Notes under the pieces: generated by a model | Databases searched by the model: none | What the model was told of the DNA's origin: nothing | The model's input: only the letters and a program-made list of their open reading frames with translations | Translations under genes and position numbers: made by a program | NCBI RefSeq assembly: GCF_006352025.1 | Contig: NZ_CP040936.1 | Location: forward strand, 806,001 to 870,000 | Source: Hymenobacter sp. DG01 | GTDB taxonomy: Bacteria > Bacteroidota > Bacteroidia > Cytophagales > Hymenobacteraceae | Direction of reading: 5' to 3' | Length of the DNA stretch: 64,000 nucleotides | In this document: positions 17,565 to 29,999 of the stretch, piece after piece | Numbering within the stretch: the first letter of the stretch is position 1 | How the letters are laid out: each line of letters opens with the position of its first letter

Positions 17565-19418
17565 TTACATCGTGTACTTGCGGCCTTTGTTCTGCTGCTT
17601 GAGGTAGGCCATCAGGGGCTGGAAGTACTCAACCATGGCGCGGGCCGAGAGGTCCTCGCCGGTTTTCTCCCGGAGCACGGTGCGCCAGTCTTTGCTGGAG
17701 CCGGGGCGCATGATGTCGGCCAGGAAGGCACCTACCTCCTTGCTGCCGTAGTAGTTGGTGGCGTGCGGGTCCTGCTTCAGAATTTTCTTGGCAATGTGGT
17801 CGTGGAGCTGGAACAGAATGACGTACGAAAGGGCGTAGTCGTAATACTGGGCCGGGTCGTCGTTGATGTGGGTTTTGGTGGCGGGGTCGAGGTACTGCTC
17901 GCCGCGCGGGGTAGGGGGCACGATGCCCTGGTACTGCTTGGCCAGCTGCCACCAGCGGGCGTTGAGCTGGTCGGCGGGCAGCTTATCGGCGTAGAAGCTG
18001 TTTTCCCACTCGCTCATCACTCCGGAGGCAAACGGAATAAACACGGCGTAGTTCAGAGCCTCTTTCAGCAGGGTCTGGGTTTCGTCGGTCTTGACTTTGG
18101 GGTCAATCAGACCCAGACCAGCCAGGAAGGGCTTTTGGGTGGCGGCGAGGCCCATCAGGGAGCCCATAGCTTCGTGGTAGCCGCGGTTGGCACCCTGGCG
18201 CAGCAGCGGCGGCACCTCGGGGTTGGTGTAGGTGAGGTAGTAGTAGATGTGACCCAGCTCGTGGTGAGTGGTTTCGTACCACTCGGTGTTGCCCTCTACG
18301 CTCATCAGGCTACGCACGTCCTGGTTCAGGTCCATGTGCCAGGCCGAGGCGTGGTTGTTCTTCTTATAGGTTGCGCCCTTGGGTAGGGGGTAGAGGCTGG
18401 ACTTCTCCCAGAACACGGCCGGCAGGGCCTGGAACCCCAGGCTCTGGTAGAACCTCTCGGCCTGCTTCACCTGCCACTCTGGCCCCTTTTTGGCCAGCAC
18501 CGGGTCGAGGTTCAGGCCTTTCACGTCCACCATGGCGCTCCAGTCCTGGCCCCAGCGGTTGGGCAGCCAGGAGGCGGGCAGATAGTCGGGCACCTGCTTC
18601 ACGCCGTACTTTTTAGCCAGCTCGTAGCGGGCGTAGGTGTGCAGTTCGCGGTAGAGGGGGCGCAGCTCTTCGTTGATTTTACGCACCAGGGTCATCACTT
18701 CCTCCCGGCTCATGCCATAGTCGGAGGCCTGGTAGGAGAAGTAGTCGGGGTAGCCCAGGGCCTGCACGGTCTGGTTGCGTAGGTCGCGCAGGTTGAGCAG
18801 GCCGTCTTTCAGCGTGGGGCCGATGGCTTTGCTGGCCTCCCAGATCTGCTGGCGCTTCAGGGGGTTGTTTTCCTTGCGCAGTAGCTCGTCCAGGTCGTTG
18901 GTGGTGACGGATTTGCCCTGGTACTTGTAGTCGAAGCCGTAGAGCTTCTCGGTTTGAGCAGCTTCGGCCTTAATGCGGCGCTTCACTACGTCGGCAATGG
19001 TCTGGGGCGAGTTGGCAGCGTTGTAGAGGGCCGTTTGCAGCTGCTTCACCTGAATTTCGGTGAGGTCCTGCTTATGCTCCAGCAGCTCCCGCAGGCGCTG
19101 AATGTTCCGGGCCGAGCCCGTGAAAGCCGCCATGCGCTCATTGGCCCGGGCCGTGGCGCCGGCATTGGTGGTGTCGCCGGTTACGATGTGGGTGTTGGAG
19201 CGCCACTCCGCCTCCGAGGACTGGGTGTAAAGGCGTTGGTATTCAGCCGAGTATTCTTTCAGGAAAGCCTCGGCCTGCTCTTGCCAGTTTGGGGCGGCGG
19301 CCTGGGTAGCCGGTTCAGCCGCAGAGGGAGGGGTAGTAGCGGCCGTGGGTGTTTTGGCCGTGGGGGCGCAGGCCGTCAGTACGGCAGCGGTGAGGGTGGG
19401 GAGGAAGTATTTTTTCAT
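17565..19418 (-). CDS. M2 family (ACE-like) zinc peptidyl-dipeptidase, lipoprotein
   Basis: 617 residues. The N-terminus MKKYFLPTLTAAVLTAC is a lipoprotein signal with Cys at residue 17, followed by a Pro/Ala/Thr-rich linker. The zinc site is TTHHELGH near residue 385 (HEXXH), and the third ligand Glu is in NRGYHEAMGSL near 414, both typical of peptidyl-dipeptidase A (angiotensin-converting-enzyme family). The length matches bacterial M2 peptidases. It removes C-terminal dipeptides from peptides, here probably on the outer side of a membrane. Promoter box TACCTTCG about 30 nt upstream. Confidence 0.93.
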   Translation of the reverse strand: MKKYFLPTLTAAVLTACAPTAKTPTAATTPPSAAEPATQAAAPNWQEQAEAFLKEYSAEYQRLYTQSSEAEWRSNTHIVTGDTTNAGATARANERMAAFTGSARNIQRLRELLEHKQDLTEIQVKQLQTALYNAANSPQTIADVVKRRIKAEAAQTEKLYGFDYKYQGKSVTTNDLDELLRKENNPLKRQQIWEASKAIGPTLKDGLLNLRDLRNQTVQALGYPDYFSYQASDYGMSREEVMTLVRKINEELRPLYRELHTYARYELAKKYGVKQVPDYLPASWLPNRWGQDWSAMVDVKGLNLDPVLAKKGPEWQVKQAERFYQSLGFQALPAVFWEKSSLYPLPKGATYKKNNHASAWHMDLNQDVRSLMSVEGNTEWYETTHHELGHIYYYLTYTNPEVPPLLRQGANRGYHEAMGSLMGLAATQKPFLAGLGLIDPKVKTDETQTLLKEALNYAVFIPFASGVMSEWENSFYADKLPADQLNARWWQLAKQYQGIVPPTPRGEQYLDPATKTHINDDPAQYYDYALSYVILFQLHDHIAKKILKQDPHATNYYGSKEVGAFLADIMRPGSSKDWRTVLREKTGEDLSARAMVEYFQPLMAYLKQQNKGRKYTM

Positions 19419-19447
19419 GACGGGAGAAGCGAAATACGTAGGAATAG

Positions 19448-19455
19448 CGAAGGTA
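19448..19455 (-). promoter_or_regulatory. Putative -7 promoter box of the M2 peptidase gene
   Basis: On the minus strand TACCTTCG (one base from TAnnTTTG) lies 30 nt upstream of the ATG at 19418. Confidence 0.45.
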
Positions 19456-19753
19456 CGCAGCCTGCCGGTTTACCAGACAAGCCTCCAGCTCCTGGCGGTA
19501 AACTTGATTGAAAGTGGCTAACTCGCTATTGGGCCATTCGGAGCCATTTAGCGTAACATGCCCTCCCCACTTCTGGCGGGAAACCAACCTTCTGAACGGT
19601 TCCGATATGGAGACGGGGTAGGGAGCTCCGAACGGCGTGGGCGCGAGCTGGCCGCCTGCGGTGGCCGCAAGTCACAAGGCTTACCTGATTGGCTGGTGGG
19701 CAGACGCCTGGCCTGCGGCTAGGGCCGGGGCCTTGTCCGGCGTGTGAGGAAGC
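19456..19753. other. Intergenic region upstream of the M2 peptidase gene
   Basis: About 300 nt without a supported gene. Apart from the promoter box at its left end and one GGGGTAG word near 19617, I see no hairpin, repeat or ORF with coding character. Confidence 0.5.
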
Positions 19754-20236
19754 CTAATGGTTGTAGGTGTCCAGTAGAACTAAGCCGCTCATAAAATCAT
19801 CAAAATTTGCCGCTACCTCTAGTTCCTGCTCCATTTCCGTGTCAATCCAGAGAATACGCGGGGTAGAGCCGGCTCGGTAATCCAGCGTAATCCACCAATG
19901 TCCGTCGCCGGTCAGCAGCACCTGCTTCTCGGGTAACTCCCATTCTGCGGTCAGGTACGGCGTATCCAGCAGGTTTTGCGCGGTCTGGATAGAAGTATCC
20001 GGCACGATGCCAAACAGCTCTGTCAGCGGCACATGATCATCGGCCCAGGAGGTAGGTTGCAACATGGGGAAGGCAAAACCGGCCGTGTAGCCCCCATTCT
20101 GCACGCGCAGCAGCTCCACCAAAAGCGGCGGAAGCTTTACTTGTAGCGTAGCCTCGGCCGCCTCCAGCATCGCATCCGTCAGGGGCGGATGCTGGTAGTA
20201 ATTGTCGGCCCAGAAAGTGCTCTTGTCAATAGCCAT
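19754..20236 (-). CDS. SMI1/KNR4 (SUKH) family protein
   Basis: 160 residues. The core pattern of the SMI1/KNR4 fold is visible: helix LEAAEATLQVKLPPLLVELLRVQNGG (about 22-47), then a Phe/Pro/Trp-rich strand region and the late GDGHWWITLDYR segment near 110. Members are often immunity proteins to contact-dependent toxins or are regulators; no toxin gene lies beside this one, so that role is not supported here. It follows the MtfA gene by 42 nt on the same strand. Cytoplasmic. Confidence 0.83.
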   Translation of the reverse strand: MAIDKSTFWADNYYQHPPLTDAMLEAAEATLQVKLPPLLVELLRVQNGGYTAGFAFPMLQPTSWADDHVPLTELFGIVPDTSIQTAQNLLDTPYLTAEWELPEKQVLLTGDGHWWITLDYRAGSTPRILWIDTEMEQELEVAANFDDFMSGLVLLDTYNH

Positions 20237-20278
20237 GCGAACAGAAATAGGTTGGTAATGGGTCGCGGGGTAGAGCCT

Positions 20279-21223
<945 letters not shown>

Positions 21224-21281
21224 GAGGCGCTAAACGCGCCGGCGGCCGGGAGGTTGTGTGGCGGGTGAGGGGGTAGGCGGG

Positions 21282-21614
21282 TTACAGCACTTCGGGCCCC
21301 AGATGCTCGCGCAGCCGCTCCCGGAGCAAATCCAGCAGAATGTGGTCCATGAACTGAAATTTATCGGGAATGCGCAGGTTAATGATGCGCTTGCCGGTCA
21401 GCTCTTCCCCGAACTTCTGCTGCAGCAGCTCGGTGTGTTTGCGCTCCATCACCAGTACTACATCGGCCCAGCCCAGGTGCCCGGCCGTAACGCGTACCCG
21501 CGCGCCCGGCTCCGTGCCGGCCGAGCGGGCTTGGTAGTGCGCATGGTGGTCGAACAGACGCTCGGCCGTGAGGCTGCGCCAGCGGTTCTGGCTACAGATG
21601 AAGAGCAGGTGCAT
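21282..21614 (-). CDS. Small low-molecular-weight tyrosine-phosphatase-like protein
   Basis: 110 residues. The N-terminus LLFICSQNRWRSLTAE carries the P-loop C(X5)R-S of low-molecular-weight protein tyrosine phosphatases with the Cys at residue 7. The protein is shorter than the usual about 150 residues and the usual DP(F/Y) acid loop is replaced by IPDKFQFMD, where the Asp may serve as acid. Bacterial proteins of this short kind are annotated as predicted protein tyrosine phosphatases. Same strand as MtfA, 58 nt upstream of it. Substrate unknown; activity is inferred only from the P-loop. Confidence 0.8.
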   Translation of the reverse strand: MHLLFICSQNRWRSLTAERLFDHHAHYQARSAGTEPGARVRVTAGHLGWADVVLVMERKHTELLQQKFGEELTGKRIINLRIPDKFQFMDHILLDLLRERLREHLGPEVL

Positions 21615-22139
21615 GCGGATGCAGAGTGGAAGCAGGAAAAAAGAGCGAACAGCTAAGGTAAGTGCCTGCTGTAAGAGCAGCCAATTACCAAAAAAATATC
21701 GGGGCTGGTCAGTGCGGCAGACGAAGGGTTGTCAGGGCTTTTACATCACAAGCAAACACGGCTTGCGGCAGCTGGCAGGGGTAGGTAATTTTCTGTAAAG
21801 CAGGAAATTGGGGTTAGCGGTGTGAGGCTACCCCGCCTGGCACCGGGCCGGGCCCGACACCTACGTCACACATGGGCCGGAAGGTAGCCTCTGAAGGCGC
21901 TGGTTGCCTGCCAGGCAGTGCTGGCGGGTAAGGCGGTGCGGCCTTTTGCGGGCGGGGCAGATTTGGTAGTATTGCGCATGCGGCGCGGCCAATTCCGGCC
22001 GGCAGAGCCCCGTGGCGCGGCTCCTGATTTTCGCGGATTCCGGTGGTCGCCAGGCGGTAGTTTTCGGCCGGAAGGCCATCTGCTGCCCTGCTTCCCCGCA
22101 CCTTCTATTGCTTCTCAATAACTTCCCTTCCATTCCCAC
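21615..22139. other. Intergenic region upstream of the GH3 gene
   Basis: 525 nt between divergent genes. The left 50 nt contain a TACCTTAG-like box on the minus strand (21653-21660), a possible promoter of the phosphatase-like gene. An AT-richer patch with A-runs lies at about 21680-21730. No ORF with coding character; no strong inverted repeat seen. The promoter of the GH3 gene should be in the right part, but I cannot place it. Confidence 0.45.
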
Positions 22140-24464
22140 ATGAAACGAGTTTTTCGTACCGCTTTGCTTATGTCGCTGGGGCTGCTTGCCCCGCAGCTGC
22201 AGGCTCAGAAACCAGTTGCCACCACGACTACCCGCGCTGCGGCCGCCGACGAGGACAAGATGAACAAGTTCATCTCGGACCTGATGCAGAAGATGACCCT
22301 GGAGGAAAAAATCGGCCAGCTGAACCTGATTACCGTGGGCTTCGACGTGACCGGCCCGGTAGTGAGCAAGGACGTGGACGCCAACATCCGCAAGGGCAAC
22401 GTGGGCGCCGTACTGAATACGTTTACCCCGGTAGCCGCCCGCAAGCTCCAGGAAATGGCCGTGAAGGAGTCGCGCCTGCACATTCCGCTCATCTTTGGCT
22501 ACGATGTCATCCACGGCCACCGCACCATTTTCCCGATTGCGCTGGGTCTGGCTTCGAGCTGGGATTTGACCGCCATTGAGCGCAGTGCCCGCATTGCCGC
22601 TGAAGAAGCCTCGGCCGATGGTTTGAACTGGGTGTACTCGCCTATGGTGGACATTGCCCGCGACCCACGCTGGGGCCGCATCAGTGAGGGCTCGGGCGAG
22701 GACCCCTACCTGGGCTCCCAGATTGCCCGCGTGATGGTGCGCGGCTATCAGGGCGACGACCTCTCGAAGAACAACACCGTCATGGCCTGCCTGAAGCACT
22801 TTGCCCTGTACGGTGCTGCCGAAGCCGGACGCGACTACAACACCACCGACATGAGCCTGGTGCGCATGTACAACGAGTTCCTGCCGCCCTACAAAGCCGC
22901 CCTCGACGCGGGCGCGGGTTCGGTTATGTCTTCGTTCAACGACATCAACGGCGTGCCGGCCACCGGCAACAAGTGGCTGATGACCGACCTGCTGCGCAAC
23001 CAGTGGGGCTTCAAAGGTTTTGTGGCGACCGACTATACGGCCATTAATGAAATGACCGCTCACGGCATGGGCGACGACGCCCAGGTATCGGCCCTGGCCC
23101 TGAACGCCGGCATCGACCAGGACATGGTAGGCGAGATATTCCTGCGCAACCTGGCCCAGAACCTCAAGGACGGCACCGTGAAGCAGGAGCAGATTGATGT
23201 GGCCTGCCGCCGTATTCTGGAAGCCAAGTGGAAGCTGGGCCTGTTCAAGGACCCCTACCTCTACACCAACGAGAAGCGCGCCAAGGCTACGATGATGAAG
23301 AAGGAGTTCATTGCCGATGCCCGCTACATTGCTCGCAAGAGCATGGTGCTCCTCAAAAACAGCAACTACGCCCTGCCCCTCAAAAAGCAGGGAAGCATTG
23401 CCCTGGTGGGCCCGCTGGCTACCCGGCAGCGCGACATGATTGGCTCTTGGAGCGGGGCCGGCGACTGGAAACAGGCCGTGTCCCTGGAGCAAGGCATCCG
23501 GAACGTGGCTGGCTCGGGCGTGAAGATCGTAACGGCCCAGGGCGCCAACTTCACCGACGACCAGCAGATGATTGACCGCCTCAACGCCCACGGCGGCGAG
23601 TTGAACGTGGACAAGCGCAGCTCGGAGGAAATGATCCGCGAAGCGGTGCAGGTAGCCCAGGGCGCCGACGTAATTGTGGCCGCCGTAGGTGAAAGCCAGG
23701 GCATGACCGGCGAGGCCGCCAGCCGCGCCGACATTGGCCTGCCCGGCCAGCAACTGGAGCTGCTGAAGGCCCTCAAGAAAACCGGCAAGCCGTTGGTAAT
23801 CGTGCTCATGAGCGGCCGCCCCATGACGTTGCCCTGGGAAGATAAAAACGCCGATGCCATTCTGGAAACCTGGTTTGCAGGCTCCCAGGCCGGCAACGCC
23901 ATTGCCGATGTGCTGTTCGGGGCCTACAACCCCTCGGGCAAGCTCACGGCCACCTTCCCCCAACACGTCGGTCAGATTCCGCTCTACTACAACCACAAAA
24001 TGACCGGCCGGCCCTACCAGGGCGTGGCGCTGGACAAGTACAAGTCGCGCTACATGGACGTGAGCAACGACCCGCTCTACCCCTTCGGGTACGGCCTGAG
24101 CTACACCACCTTCGAGTACGGCAAGCCCGAGTTGAGCACCACCACGCTGCCCATGAACGGCACGCTGGACGTGAAAGTGACCGTGCGCAACACCGGCAAC
24201 TACGACGGCGAGGAGGTAGCCCAGCTTTACATCCGCGACATGGTAGGCTCCATTTCGCGGCCGGTAAAGGAGCTGAAAGGCTTCCAGAAAGTGATGCTCA
24301 AGAAGGGCGAGAGCCGCACGCTCACCTTCCGCCTCACGCCCGAAGACCTGAAGTTCTATAACGCCAACCTGCAGTTCGTGGCTGAGCCGGGCGACTTCCA
24401 GGTGTTCGTGGGTGGCAACTCCCGCGACGTGCAGACGGCCGCCTTCAATCTGGCTGCTCAGTAG
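22140..24464 (+). CDS. bglX: Secreted GH3 beta-glucosidase (BglX type)
   Basis: 774 residues. A signal peptide (MKRVFRTALLMSLGLLAPQLQAQ, cleaved near 23) sends it to the periplasm. Layout of GH3: TIM-like barrel with KDVDANIRKGNVGAVLN near 78, GYDVIHGHRTIFP near 120 and the nucleophile Asp in GFVATDY near 299; then the alpha/beta sandwich (AVGESQGMTGEA near 520 carries the acid/base region); and a C-terminal FnIII-like domain (VTVRNTGNYDGEEVAQLYI near 680). Hydrolyses terminal beta-glucosidic bonds from oligosaccharides. With the GH97 and GH30 genes nearby it forms a glucan-degrading set. A terminator follows. Confidence 0.95.
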   Translation: MKRVFRTALLMSLGLLAPQLQAQKPVATTTTRAAAADEDKMNKFISDLMQKMTLEEKIGQLNLITVGFDVTGPVVSKDVDANIRKGNVGAVLNTFTPVAARKLQEMAVKESRLHIPLIFGYDVIHGHRTIFPIALGLASSWDLTAIERSARIAAEEASADGLNWVYSPMVDIARDPRWGRISEGSGEDPYLGSQIARVMVRGYQGDDLSKNNTVMACLKHFALYGAAEAGRDYNTTDMSLVRMYNEFLPPYKAALDAGAGSVMSSFNDINGVPATGNKWLMTDLLRNQWGFKGFVATDYTAINEMTAHGMGDDAQVSALALNAGIDQDMVGEIFLRNLAQNLKDGTVKQEQIDVACRRILEAKWKLGLFKDPYLYTNEKRAKATMMKKEFIADARYIARKSMVLLKNSNYALPLKKQGSIALVGPLATRQRDMIGSWSGAGDWKQAVSLEQGIRNVAGSGVKIVTAQGANFTDDQQMIDRLNAHGGELNVDKRSSEEMIREAVQVAQGADVIVAAVGESQGMTGEAASRADIGLPGQQLELLKALKKTGKPLVIVLMSGRPMTLPWEDKNADAILETWFAGSQAGNAIADVLFGAYNPSGKLTATFPQHVGQIPLYYNHKMTGRPYQGVALDKYKSRYMDVSNDPLYPFGYGLSYTTFEYGKPELSTTTLPMNGTLDVKVTVRNTGNYDGEEVAQLYIRDMVGSISRPVKELKGFQKVMLKKGESRTLTFRLTPEDLKFYNANLQFVAEPGDFQVFVGGNSRDVQTAAFNLAAQ

Positions 24465-24564
24465 TGTAAGCAACACCTGCGCCTTGTGTGGGACGAGCGC
24501 GCGGGGGCTTCCGGAAGCTAACCTGCTGATAGGGGAGTAGGCTAGCACTCCGGAAGCCATTTTC

Positions 24565-24609
24565 AACAACAGCGCGAAGTTTCCTGGCGGGAGGCTTCGC
24601 GCTGTTGTT
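24565..24609 (+). terminator. Terminator-like hairpin after bglX
   Basis: Perfect 15-bp arms (AACAACAGCGCGAAG at 24565-24579 and its complement at 24595-24609) with a 15-nt loop and T-rich right flank. Confidence 0.75.
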
Positions 24610-27002
<2,393 letters not shown>

Positions 27003-27022
27003 TCGTCCGCCCCGGTCCGACA

Positions 27023-27065
27023 AACAAAGGGCCCGCTTTACTGCAATAAAGCAGGGCCTTTGTTG
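27023..27065 (+). terminator. Intrinsic terminator of the GH97 gene
   Basis: An 18-nt near-perfect stem (AACAAAGG...GCTTTA / TAAAGC...CCTTTGTT) with a short loop, just after the stop codon. Confidence 0.85.
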
Positions 27066-27157
27066 ATGGTTGTCATTCTGACTAATAAGAGAAAACTAAG
27101 TTAATCCATCAGCAGGACTATTTTTAAGGCGACCAACTGATGCCTCGGCCATTGACA

Positions 27158-27568
27158 TTATCTATTTTTAGGCATTTTATGTATTATCGGTTGACCGATA
27201 GGAAACTGAAAATCCAACCGAATTGAATCGCCTTTACTCAATTTAATTTTTTCAGTGACTACATCATCGAAACCAACGCTTCGTGCTCGAATAGTATATG
27301 TTCCTAGTTTACCTTGCCAACTATAATTTCCTGTTCTATCAGCTGTTACTGTCGCACGACCTATTTTTATGACGCCTATTGCTAAAGGAATAAGATTAGT
27401 TTCTCCCACTATTATACCTTGGATAAGAGGAGGAGATGTTAAATTTTTTCGTTTCAGCTTTACTATCTTATAATGAGATGACTCATTATGCCGGCTATCT
27501 TGTTGAAGACGGAGAGAGCTGCCAATGCAGCCTGCCAGAGCGAGTGCAATAAAAGAGGATACTGTCAT
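27158..27568 (-). CDS. Small lipoprotein with carboxypeptidase-regulatory-like domain
   Basis: 136 residues. MTVSSFIALALAGC is a short lipoprotein signal with Cys at residue 14. From about residue 50 to 125 the sequence resembles a CarboxypepD_reg (transthyretin-like) beta-sandwich: IQGIIVGETNLIPLAIGVIKIG, TADRTGNYSWQGKLGTYTIRARSVGFDD. These domains are often found on outer-membrane proteins of Bacteroidetes. GC content is clearly lower than in the flanking genes, as for the next two genes. Function unknown. Confidence 0.65.
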   Translation of the reverse strand: MTVSSFIALALAGCIGSSLRLQQDSRHNESSHYKIVKLKRKNLTSPPLIQGIIVGETNLIPLAIGVIKIGRATVTADRTGNYSWQGKLGTYTIRARSVGFDDVVTEKIKLSKGDSIRLDFQFPIGQPIIHKMPKNR

Positions 27569-27992
27569 AAGTGGTGTTTCAGCTTGTTGTTGTTTAGCAC
27601 CCGGAAGGATTATGGACTGGCGGCTCTTGTTGATGTCGTAGTGTTTGCGCTGGGGCTGACGGTGACCCAGAACGTGACCAACATCGCCGTGGCTTACCGG
27701 GATTCCTTACGCCAGGAGCGTTGGCAGCATGATTAGCTATGACTGGCTACTTGCAACTAAATAAGGCTAATCCAAATCTGACGCCTAAGATGTTTCGCCA
27801 GCCTAGTAATTGATTGTTCCCAATTGCCTACACATAAGAAGGAATATCGGCAGATAGCCGATATTCCTTCTTATGTGTAGGCAATTGGGATGAAGAAATA
27901 ATATACTTACATGTGCACAACGGTTTTCAATCGATGCTGTTGGGCAGTGCGAAGCGCGGCTAATAGGGTAGCTAGCATATTCATACGTCGCG
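27569..27992. other. Intergenic region inside the lower-GC island
   Basis: 424 nt holding a GC-richer patch (about 27598-27736) with an open frame that looks like the tail of a lost gene (ends with YRDSLRQERWQHD), then a 34-bp-arm hairpin (listed separately). No complete gene with coding character is seen. Confidence 0.5.
27818..27890. repeat. 34-bp perfect inverted repeat (long hairpin)
   Basis: Arms 27818-27851 and 27857-27890 are exactly complementary over 34 nt around the loop AGATA. Checked base by base. It lies about 100 nt downstream of the minus-strand gene ending at 27993. It may be a terminator, an RNase III site or a small non-autonomous repeat. Confidence 0.9.
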
Positions 27993-28469
27993 TTAATCGA
28001 TGATGAGCTCGGCTGCACTATTAGCCGTTGGCAGTTGGATGCGTATTATGTAGCCGTAAAGAGTAGAATGGCGCAGCCACACGACAACGGGCGGAGCTGG
28101 GGCAGGGCGCAAGTTGAACTCGCCGAGGCACTTGCTCCGTGTACGTATTTCCTGATTATTGATTAAATAAGAAGGGCGTACGCGTTCAGCTGCCAACCGT
28201 CCAAAGTAGTAACTTGGTTGTTCGTAATAATTGGCACTAGACGTTTGAAAACTGATGTTGAGCTCGCCGCTGTCTAGCTCTACTATTCCCACTTTCTCAA
28301 ACGTTTCATCTGGGCTCAAGGAAAAATCAAGTAGGTCCACTGCTTGAGCCGAATGTGTGAAATGCGGTACGGCGTGCAGATCGGTACCGACCAGTGTGCC
28401 ACGGGCAATAATAGAGGCCAGCAGTGCGTTTTTCTTTAATAGAAGCAAAAAGTAGGGTAGCGAATCCAT
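27993..28469 (-). CDS. Hypothetical protein
   Basis: 158 residues, no family recognised. The N-terminus (MDSLPYFLLLLKKNALLASIIARG) is hydrophobic and could be a weak signal or a helix. The middle (LDFSLSPDETFEKVGIVELDSGELNISFQ) looks like beta structure. It starts 9 nt after the stop of the larger lipoprotein reading frame at 28479, so the two are probably co-transcribed. Lower GC than the chromosome around it, as for the rest of this island. Confidence 0.55.
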   Translation of the reverse strand: MDSLPYFLLLLKKNALLASIIARGTLVGTDLHAVPHFTHSAQAVDLLDFSLSPDETFEKVGIVELDSGELNISFQTSSANYYEQPSYYFGRLAAERVRPSYLINNQEIRTRSKCLGEFNLRPAPAPPVVVWLRHSTLYGYIIRIQLPTANSAAELIID

Positions 28470-28478
28470 AGCGTAAAA

Positions 28479-29795
28479 CTAGTTGCAGTTACCTCCACCA
28501 GTCAGACTGTGGGCATATGCAGCCACAGGTGTGTTGGGGTAGTTGGGCGTGCGAGTGATGCGACCCCCATAAGGCCTAAGCTTGGCTGCCATTTTGTTGT
28601 AGAAAGCCGTGTTGATGGTTGCAGCAATGTCTGGCGGATATGAGTTCCCGTACTGCTGTTCTAATTCTTCTTCTACTTCGTCCTTTGCGTTTGCACAAAT
28701 CGTAGCTGCTTCACCAGGTGTGTAACGTGGAGGCATTTCGAAGTAAAGATTGCCTTTATAAATACCTATTCCAGCGCCAAAACTGCCGTCGGGATTGTTG
28801 TAGCGGAATAGTATGTCAACCTCCATATTGCGCACGCCACAGGCCATATAGCCACTAGGTCCAACAGCACGAAATTGCCACGAGTTGCAATCAGAGCGCA
28901 AATCTGGTTCGGGCGTGTTGGGGCTGACCGGCCGGAAATCATAAGTGTACTCATCACCGCTACCATTGTCGCCTGGGTCATCCCCAGGATCGTCCCCAGT
29001 ATCCACACATGCCTGATAAGGGTAGGAGACCTGAAGCTCATATTGCGTCTCATATCCACATTCCAAGGTGTAGCCATACGGAGGCTCACAATAATCTTGA
29101 CCTGTGGTGCCGATTACACGAACGTCATGATACGTGTAAGGTGGAGGGCAAGATAGGTACCATGAGCAGTCATAAAACGTAGTACAATATGCGCTGGCTC
29201 GGGCTGCGGCTCCGCTTGCTGGCTTATTGCTCTGGGGCGGTTGCCATTTTCCATTCCTATAGGTGCTGTGGGTTACTTCACCAGTTTCCAGCACTTGCGT
29301 AAGCACATCTCCCGTAAAAGTGGACAGGAATTTCGCCGCGCTAACCTCAGTTATAGACGACTGTAACCTTCCTTTCGGTAGGGTATAAAAATAAGATCGT
29401 ACACTGGCAAGCCACTGGTTATTTACTTGCTCAAATCGTAGGTAGCGCCGTTTGCCCTCCATTTTGAGTATGTGGGGCTCCACCGTTTGCCGCAGTTCTA
29501 AAGGCACATATATGTAGGAACCAGATCCGGGCCGTTTCCTTTCGATTGCCTGTTCCCAGAGCGGTGTCCAGGTCCACACAGTGGTACCTGCTCCAGGGGC
29601 CAACCGTTGCACCAGTTGCCGGCTGTATTGCTTCTATGAATACAGCTGCTGTAGAAGTCGGGTATCTACGGGCTTTAAACTAATCGTCTGGTTTTGGCCG
29701 GCAGGGGCTGGCTCCTGCTGGTCTTTCGTGCAGCTACTTAGTAGTGTGAATAGCCACCCTAAGCTATAGATGGCAAGTCGCGTCAGTTGTTTCAT
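28479..29795 (-). pseudogene. Cys/Tyr/Pro-rich lipoprotein gene interrupted by an in-frame amber codon
   Basis: From ATG 29795 the frame gives a lipoprotein signal (MKQLTRLAIYSLGWLFTLLSSC, Cys at residue 22) and about 30 more residues, then TAG at 29634-29636. The same frame continues without another stop for 385 codons to 28479. The next possible start is a GTG at 29612, which would give a 377-residue protein with no signal. The downstream part has many Cys, Tyr and Pro and an Asp/Gly repeat (DTGDDPGDDPGDNGSGDE), no known family. Either a recent nonsense mutation, a base-calling error, or readthrough. Intact gene expected as a surface lipoprotein. Confidence 0.7.
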
Positions 29796-29999
29796 ATAAA
29801 GTAAGAATTGGTGGAAAAGCATTCTTACCGGGTTCCAATAAGCCGAAGTAGCTTATAAAACAGTGTCTGGATGACGCCGCTGGAACCAGATTCACAAAAG
29901 ATGCAATAGGGATAGAGGAGGAGGGCCGAAGATGTCCTTCGGATAATGGGACGCAACAAAGTAACTTCTTGGCATACCCAAGAGTAGATTGAAAATTGC

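Noticed and set aside
27803..28018. 71-codon minus-strand frame over the 34-bp hairpin
   Set aside because: It overlaps the next gene and half of it is the palindrome; no coding character.
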